Assembly: GCF_001245615.1 (NCBI RefSeq)
Contig: NZ_CWKH01000001.1
Span: 496,001 to 560,000 of the forward strand
Origin: Mycolicibacterium neworleansense
GTDB taxonomy: Bacteria; Actinomycetota; Actinomycetes; Mycobacteriales; Mycobacteriaceae
DNA: 64,000 nt
Direction of reading: 5' to 3'
Of this stretch, positions 60,634 through 64,000 are shown piece by piece (positions within the stretch are counted from its first letter, which is position 1; each line of letters opens with the position of its first letter). The notes below the pieces were generated by a model that was not told where the DNA came from, ran no database searches, and worked only from the letters and a program-made list of their open reading frames with translations. A program made the translations under genes and the position numbers.

Positions 60634-61511
60634 CTGCGACCTGCCCTTCTCGCCTCGATCGAGGTGCGTTGCCTGGGATCGAGCACGTCACGCAGTCCGT
60701 CGCCGAACAGGTTGAACGCCAACACCATCACGAAGATCGCCGCACCCGGGAACACCGCCATCCACCAGGCCAGCGTGACGAATCCCTGCGCGTCGAAGAT
60801 CATCCGGCCCAGCGAGGGTTGCGGCGGCTGGATACCCAGCCCCAGAAACGACAGCGCGGCCTCGGCCAGGATCGCGAACGCCAGCGACAGCGACAACTGA
60901 ACGATCAACGGCCCGGCGATGTTCGGCAGGATGTGGCGGACCAGGATGTAACCGTCGCCGGTACCCATGCTCCGCGAGACCGCGACGAACGGCTCCACCC
61001 GAACACCCAGCGCCGACGCCCGGGCCACCCGCGCGAAGATCGGGATGTAGACGATCCCGATGGCCAGCATGGTGGTGGTGATACCCGGCCCGAGCACCGC
61101 CACGATCGCCAGCGCCAGCAACAACACCGGGAACGCGAACATGACATCGACGACACGCATCACGACGGTGTCGATCCAGCCGCCCCGGTAACCGGCGAGC
61201 ACCCCGACGAGCACGCCGATCACCGCGGCCAGCGCGACCGAGACCACCGCGACCCGCAACGAGGCGGCGATCGCCACCAGCACCCGCGAGAACACGTCGC
61301 GGCCAAGCTCATCCGTGCCGAACCAGTGCGCGGCGCCCGGACCCTGCAGCGCGCTGGGCACGTCGATGTCGTTGATGCCGTACGGGGCGATCCAGGATGC
61401 GGACACCGCGACGACGAGTACCGTGATCAGCACCGCGGCGCTGATCGCGGTCACCGGATTCGACAGCAACAGCCGCCAGGACGCGACCCGGGAATCCTGC
61501 GTAGTGGTCAT
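60630..61511 (-). CDS. Peptide/nickel-type ABC transporter permease, DppC type
   Basis: 293 aa with six membrane helices and the EAA loop reading ARASALGVRVEPFVAVSRSMGTGDGYILVRHILPNIAGPLIV (about 165-205). The N-terminal extension and cytoplasmic VTAISAAVLITVLV pattern match DppC/OppC. It overlaps the ATPase gene at 60630-60633 and the other permease gene at 61508-61511 by four bases, so the operon is tightly coupled. With the partner permease it forms the inner-membrane channel. Confidence 0.94.
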   Translation of the reverse strand: MTTTQDSRVASWRLLLSNPVTAISAAVLITVLVVAVSASWIAPYGINDIDVPSALQGPGAAHWFGTDELGRDVFSRVLVAIAASLRVAVVSVALAAVIGVLVGVLAGYRGGWIDTVVMRVVDVMFAFPVLLLALAIVAVLGPGITTTMLAIGIVYIPIFARVARASALGVRVEPFVAVSRSMGTGDGYILVRHILPNIAGPLIVQLSLSLAFAILAEAALSFLGLGIQPPQPSLGRMIFDAQGFVTLAWWMAVFPGAAIFVMVLAFNLFGDGLRDVLDPRQRTSIEARRAGRR

Positions 61512-62485
61512 GACAGCCGGATCCTCGGGTCGACGACCGCATACAGCACATCCACCAGGAGGTTGATCAGCAGGAACAACACCGCGATCAACAACACCGC
61601 GCCCTGGATCACCGGATAATCGCGGGCGGCAACGGAATTGAAGACCAACCGGCCCAAACCGGGCCAGGCGAACACCACCTCGACCACGATCACCCCACCG
61701 AGGATTGTGGCCAGCTGGATCCCGGTGATGGTCAACACCGGCAGCAGCGCGTTGCGCACGATGTGGCGGAAGGTGACCACCGGCGGGGCCAGTCCCTTGG
61801 AGCGGGCGGTTCGGACGTAACCCATGGCGGCGACTTCCAGCACCGCCGAGCGCACATAGCGCGTCATGATGGCGCCGGCGACCAGACCGACCGTGAGGCC
61901 GGGCAGGATGATGTGGCGCAGCCAGCCACCCGGATCACTCAGCAGGGGGCGGTATCCGGAGGTGGGCAGCCAGCCCAGCGTCGAGGCGAATACGCCGATC
62001 AGCAGGATGCCCAACCAGAAATCCGGCACCGATATGCCGAACTGGCTGGCGACCCGGACGATCGCATCGGCGGCCCGGCCCTCGCGCAGCGCCGCGAAGA
62101 TCCCGGCGGGCAGCGCGATCACCAGGGCGATGAGAATGCCGACCACCCCGAGCGACAACGTGGCAGGCAACCGGTCGAGCAGGGTCACTGTGACCGGGTC
62201 GCCGTTGCGGAAGCTGACCCCGAGATCGCCGGTCAGCGCCGAGCCGAGATAGGAGAAGAACTGCTCGACGATGGGCCGGTCCATGCCGCTGGCCGCACGC
62301 AGCGCGTTGTAGGCCTGTGGGGTATAGCGGGTGCCGAGCGCGATGCGGACCGGGTCGCCCGGTACCAGATGCACCAAGGTGAACACCACGATCAAAACCC
62401 CGATGAGCACCACCGCCGAGTAGAGCAGCCGTCGGGCCAGGAACTCGACGATCGGATGATTCGCACGAATCGTACTCAGGTTCAT
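61508..62485 (-). CDS. Peptide/nickel-type ABC transporter permease, DppB type
   Basis: 325 aa with six helices. N-terminal FLARRLLYSAVVLIGVLIVVFTLVHLVPGDPVRIALG is the DppB/OppB signature. The EAA-type loop reads YVRTARSKGLAPPVVTFRHIVRNALLPVLTITGIQLATILGGVIVVE, and the ending AVVDPRIRLS is conserved. Overlaps the solute-binding gene by four bases (62482-62485) and the second permease likewise. Second gene of the leftward operon. Confidence 0.94.
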   Translation of the reverse strand: MNLSTIRANHPIVEFLARRLLYSAVVLIGVLIVVFTLVHLVPGDPVRIALGTRYTPQAYNALRAASGMDRPIVEQFFSYLGSALTGDLGVSFRNGDPVTVTLLDRLPATLSLGVVGILIALVIALPAGIFAALREGRAADAIVRVASQFGISVPDFWLGILLIGVFASTLGWLPTSGYRPLLSDPGGWLRHIILPGLTVGLVAGAIMTRYVRSAVLEVAAMGYVRTARSKGLAPPVVTFRHIVRNALLPVLTITGIQLATILGGVIVVEVVFAWPGLGRLVFNSVAARDYPVIQGAVLLIAVLFLLINLLVDVLYAVVDPRIRLS

Positions 62486-63993
62486 CGGGTTTCACCTCGA
62501 TCAAGGTCGGCGGAGCGGAACCGGACGGCACCGTCACGGCGCACCTGGTAGCCCGCCAGGTTCTTGGCCCAGGCCTGGATCACCGACGGGTTGTACAGGT
62601 AGATGTAGCTCGCCTGATCCGCGATCCGGGTTGCGGCCTTGGCGTAGATGTCTTTTCGCTTGGCGACATCGGTCTCGGTACGGCCGGCATCCAGCAGCCG
62701 GTCGACCTCGGGGTCGGAGAACTTCTGCGCGTTGCTGGTGCCGCGCGAGTGGTGTTGGGCGTAGTAGAAGTCGTCGGGGTCGATGTTTCCCAGCCAGCCC
62801 ATCATCAGCATGTCGAAGTGGCCGGTGTTCTGTTCGTCGAGCCAGGTGGCGAAATCCACGGTGCGGATGTTCACCGTGATACCAAGGGGCGCAAGGTTGT
62901 CGGCGATGATCTGGGCCGCCGTCACGGTCTCGGGATACTCGCTGGTGACCAGCATGTCCAGGTTGTGCGGTGCCGCACCGGCCTGGTCCAGGAGCGTCTT
63001 GGCTTCCTGGATGTCGTAGCGGTAGCGGTGGTAATCGGTGAACCATGGGCTGCCCTGCGGGATCGCGAGCTGATTGACCTCCGCGGTGCGATAGCTGGTG
63101 GCCGCTGCGATCGCGTCCCGGTCGATGCCGTACGCGATGGCTGCACGTACCCGTGGGTCGTTCCACGGTGGCCTGGCCTCGTTGAGCGCCAGATACCAAT
63201 AGTCGTTGCCGGGTGTGACCGCCAGCGTCAGCGAGTCGTCGTCGCGCAACTGTGCCACCCGTTGGGGTGGCACCGAATCCGTCCAGTCGATCTCGCCGGC
63301 CTGCAGCGCCGAGAGCGCCGTCGTCGGCTCGGAGATGAACCGGAACGTCACCCCGGATACCGGGGGAGCGCCTCCCCAGTAGTGCGGGTTGGCTTTGAGG
63401 GTGATGGAGTCGCCACTGCGACGGCCGGCGAAGGCGAACGGGCCGGTGCCGATCGGACTGGCGGCGATCTGCCCGCTCTCGACATTGCCGCGTTGCACGA
63501 TCGCCATGCCCTTGAACCCGCCGAGGTTGGTCAGCAGATTCGGGGTCGGCTGGCGGACCGTGATCCGCACGGTCGCCGGGTCCGGCGCGGTGACACTGCT
63601 GACCGCACTGAACTTGTCGACGTTGGTGAGTTGCTCGTCGATGATCCGCCGGTACGAATAGACCACGTCCTCGGCGGTCAGCGGGCTGCCGTCATGCCAG
63701 CGCACACCGTCGCGCAGATGAAAGGTCCAGGTGAGTTGGTCGCCGCTGACCTCCCATGACCGCGCCAGCGCCGGGCGCATCTGCAGGTTCTCGTCGGGCT
63801 CGACCAGTGTGTCGAACACATTCTCCAACACTTCGAACGAGAAGTAGGCGCTCGTCCGGTGCGGATCGAGCTGATCGGGTTCCCCCGCGATGGCGGCGAT
63901 GAGATTGCCCGACGACTCGTCCCCGAGGTCTACTCGGCTGCCGGTGGAACAGGCAGCCAGCACGAACACCAGGACTGCCGCCAACGTTTTCAT
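62482..63993 (-). CDS. ABC transporter solute-binding lipoprotein, family 5 (peptide/nickel type)
   Basis: 503 aa. Lipoprotein signal with Cys15 (FVLAACS). Family 5 pattern: GEPDQLDPHRTSAYFSFEVLENVFDTLVEPDENLQMRPALARSWEVS at the N-terminus, then WHDGSPLTAEDVVYSYRRI, PIGTGPFAF, AIAYGIDRDAI and the C-terminal domain with DFYYAQHHSRGTSNAQKFSDPEVDRLL. It binds peptides, nickel or related cationic ligands; no specific clue is visible. The ATG at 63993 lies 7 bases from the window edge, so upstream control elements are not seen. First gene of the five-gene operon (binding protein, two permeases, fused ATPase, SDR). Confidence 0.93.
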   Translation of the reverse strand: MKTLAAVLVFVLAACSTGSRVDLGDESSGNLIAAIAGEPDQLDPHRTSAYFSFEVLENVFDTLVEPDENLQMRPALARSWEVSGDQLTWTFHLRDGVRWHDGSPLTAEDVVYSYRRIIDEQLTNVDKFSAVSSVTAPDPATVRITVRQPTPNLLTNLGGFKGMAIVQRGNVESGQIAASPIGTGPFAFAGRRSGDSITLKANPHYWGGAPPVSGVTFRFISEPTTALSALQAGEIDWTDSVPPQRVAQLRDDDSLTLAVTPGNDYWYLALNEARPPWNDPRVRAAIAYGIDRDAIAAATSYRTAEVNQLAIPQGSPWFTDYHRYRYDIQEAKTLLDQAGAAPHNLDMLVTSEYPETVTAAQIIADNLAPLGITVNIRTVDFATWLDEQNTGHFDMLMMGWLGNIDPDDFYYAQHHSRGTSNAQKFSDPEVDRLLDAGRTETDVAKRKDIYAKAATRIADQASYIYLYNPSVIQAWAKNLAGYQVRRDGAVRFRSADLDRGETR

Positions 63994-64000
63994 CGCTGGT

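Noticed and set aside
1..64000. CRISPR array, prophage, rRNA operon or replication origin
   Set aside because: No regularly spaced repeats, no phage structural or integrase genes, no rRNA-like sequence and no cluster of DnaA boxes were seen.

Overview
The window is high-GC actinobacterial DNA from a fast-growing Mycobacterium (Mycolicibacterium, M. smegmatis/M. fortuitum-like). This rests on gene content and order that I recognise: the dgt-dnaG-asnT block matches M. tuberculosis Rv2342-Rv2345, the MarR/ECF-transporter block matches Rv2325c-Rv2327, and the uspABC and TldD/TldE blocks match Rv2314c-Rv2318. There is also an MmpL exporter, an LppP-type lipoprotein, a PonA2-type penicillin-binding protein and several leaderless-looking starts. 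No database was consulted; all assignments come from reading motifs and remembered families.

Layout. 1-2.9 kb: end of an unknown gene, then an SDR / zinc alcohol dehydrogenase / DUF302 operon divergent from an HxlR regulator. 2.8-9.7 kb: TPM-domain protein, dgt, an alpha/beta hydrolase, dnaG and two small proteins. 9.8 kb: tRNA-Asn. 9.9-14.7 kb: small conserved protein, lppP, a large acyl-CoA oxidase-like protein, a VIT1/CCC1 metal transporter coupled to a phytase-like lipoprotein. 14.7-20.2 kb: DUF1275 protein, MFS pump with its MarR repressor, and a two-gene ECF transporter whose first protein fuses a membrane domain with two ATPases. 20-28 kb: DUF4349 lipoprotein, UspABC sugar importer, cutinase, an epimerase-like reductase and a Tat-exported sulfatase. 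28-31.6 kb: TldD/TldE and a TIGR02206 membrane protein. 31.5-36.7 kb: Na+/solute symporter, ThDP enzyme and agmatinase-family ureohydrolase, divergent from a double Lrp/AsnC regulator; this looks like a guanidino-compound (arginine-derived) catabolic module. 36.7-41.9 kb: CMD-family protein, threonine aldolase, tRNA-Met, a wrecked cadmium-transporter pseudogene, a frameshifted PknH-sensor-like lipoprotein and a FadE. 41.9-50.8 kb: PonA-type PBP, small secreted proteins, an iron-box-preceded MmpL and a BacA/Rv1819c-type ABC transporter. 51-58 kb: FmdB/FmdA, a broken Ser/Thr kinase, adenylate cyclase, universal stress protein and a frameshifted DUF4185 lipoprotein. 58-64 kb: DUF1918, SDR and a complete four-gene peptide/nickel-type ABC importer.

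Three coding sequences are broken in ways that may be sequencing or assembly faults. The kinase is interrupted by a 38-bp palindrome (53333-53370) that closely resembles two back-to-back Tn5 mosaic ends, which points to a library-adapter junction left in the assembly together with loss of the missing kinase segment. The lipoprotein at 39.3 kb and the DUF4185 protein at 56.7 kb each carry one frameshift. By contrast the CadD-like remnant beside tRNA-Met looks like genuine decay.

No CRISPR array, prophage, intact insertion sequence or rRNA was seen, and no gene-free stretch exceeds 300 bp. The most attractive functional unit is the 31.5-36.7 kb symporter / ThDP enzyme / ureohydrolase / double-Lrp module with a 28-bp palindromic candidate operator in its divergent promoter region.
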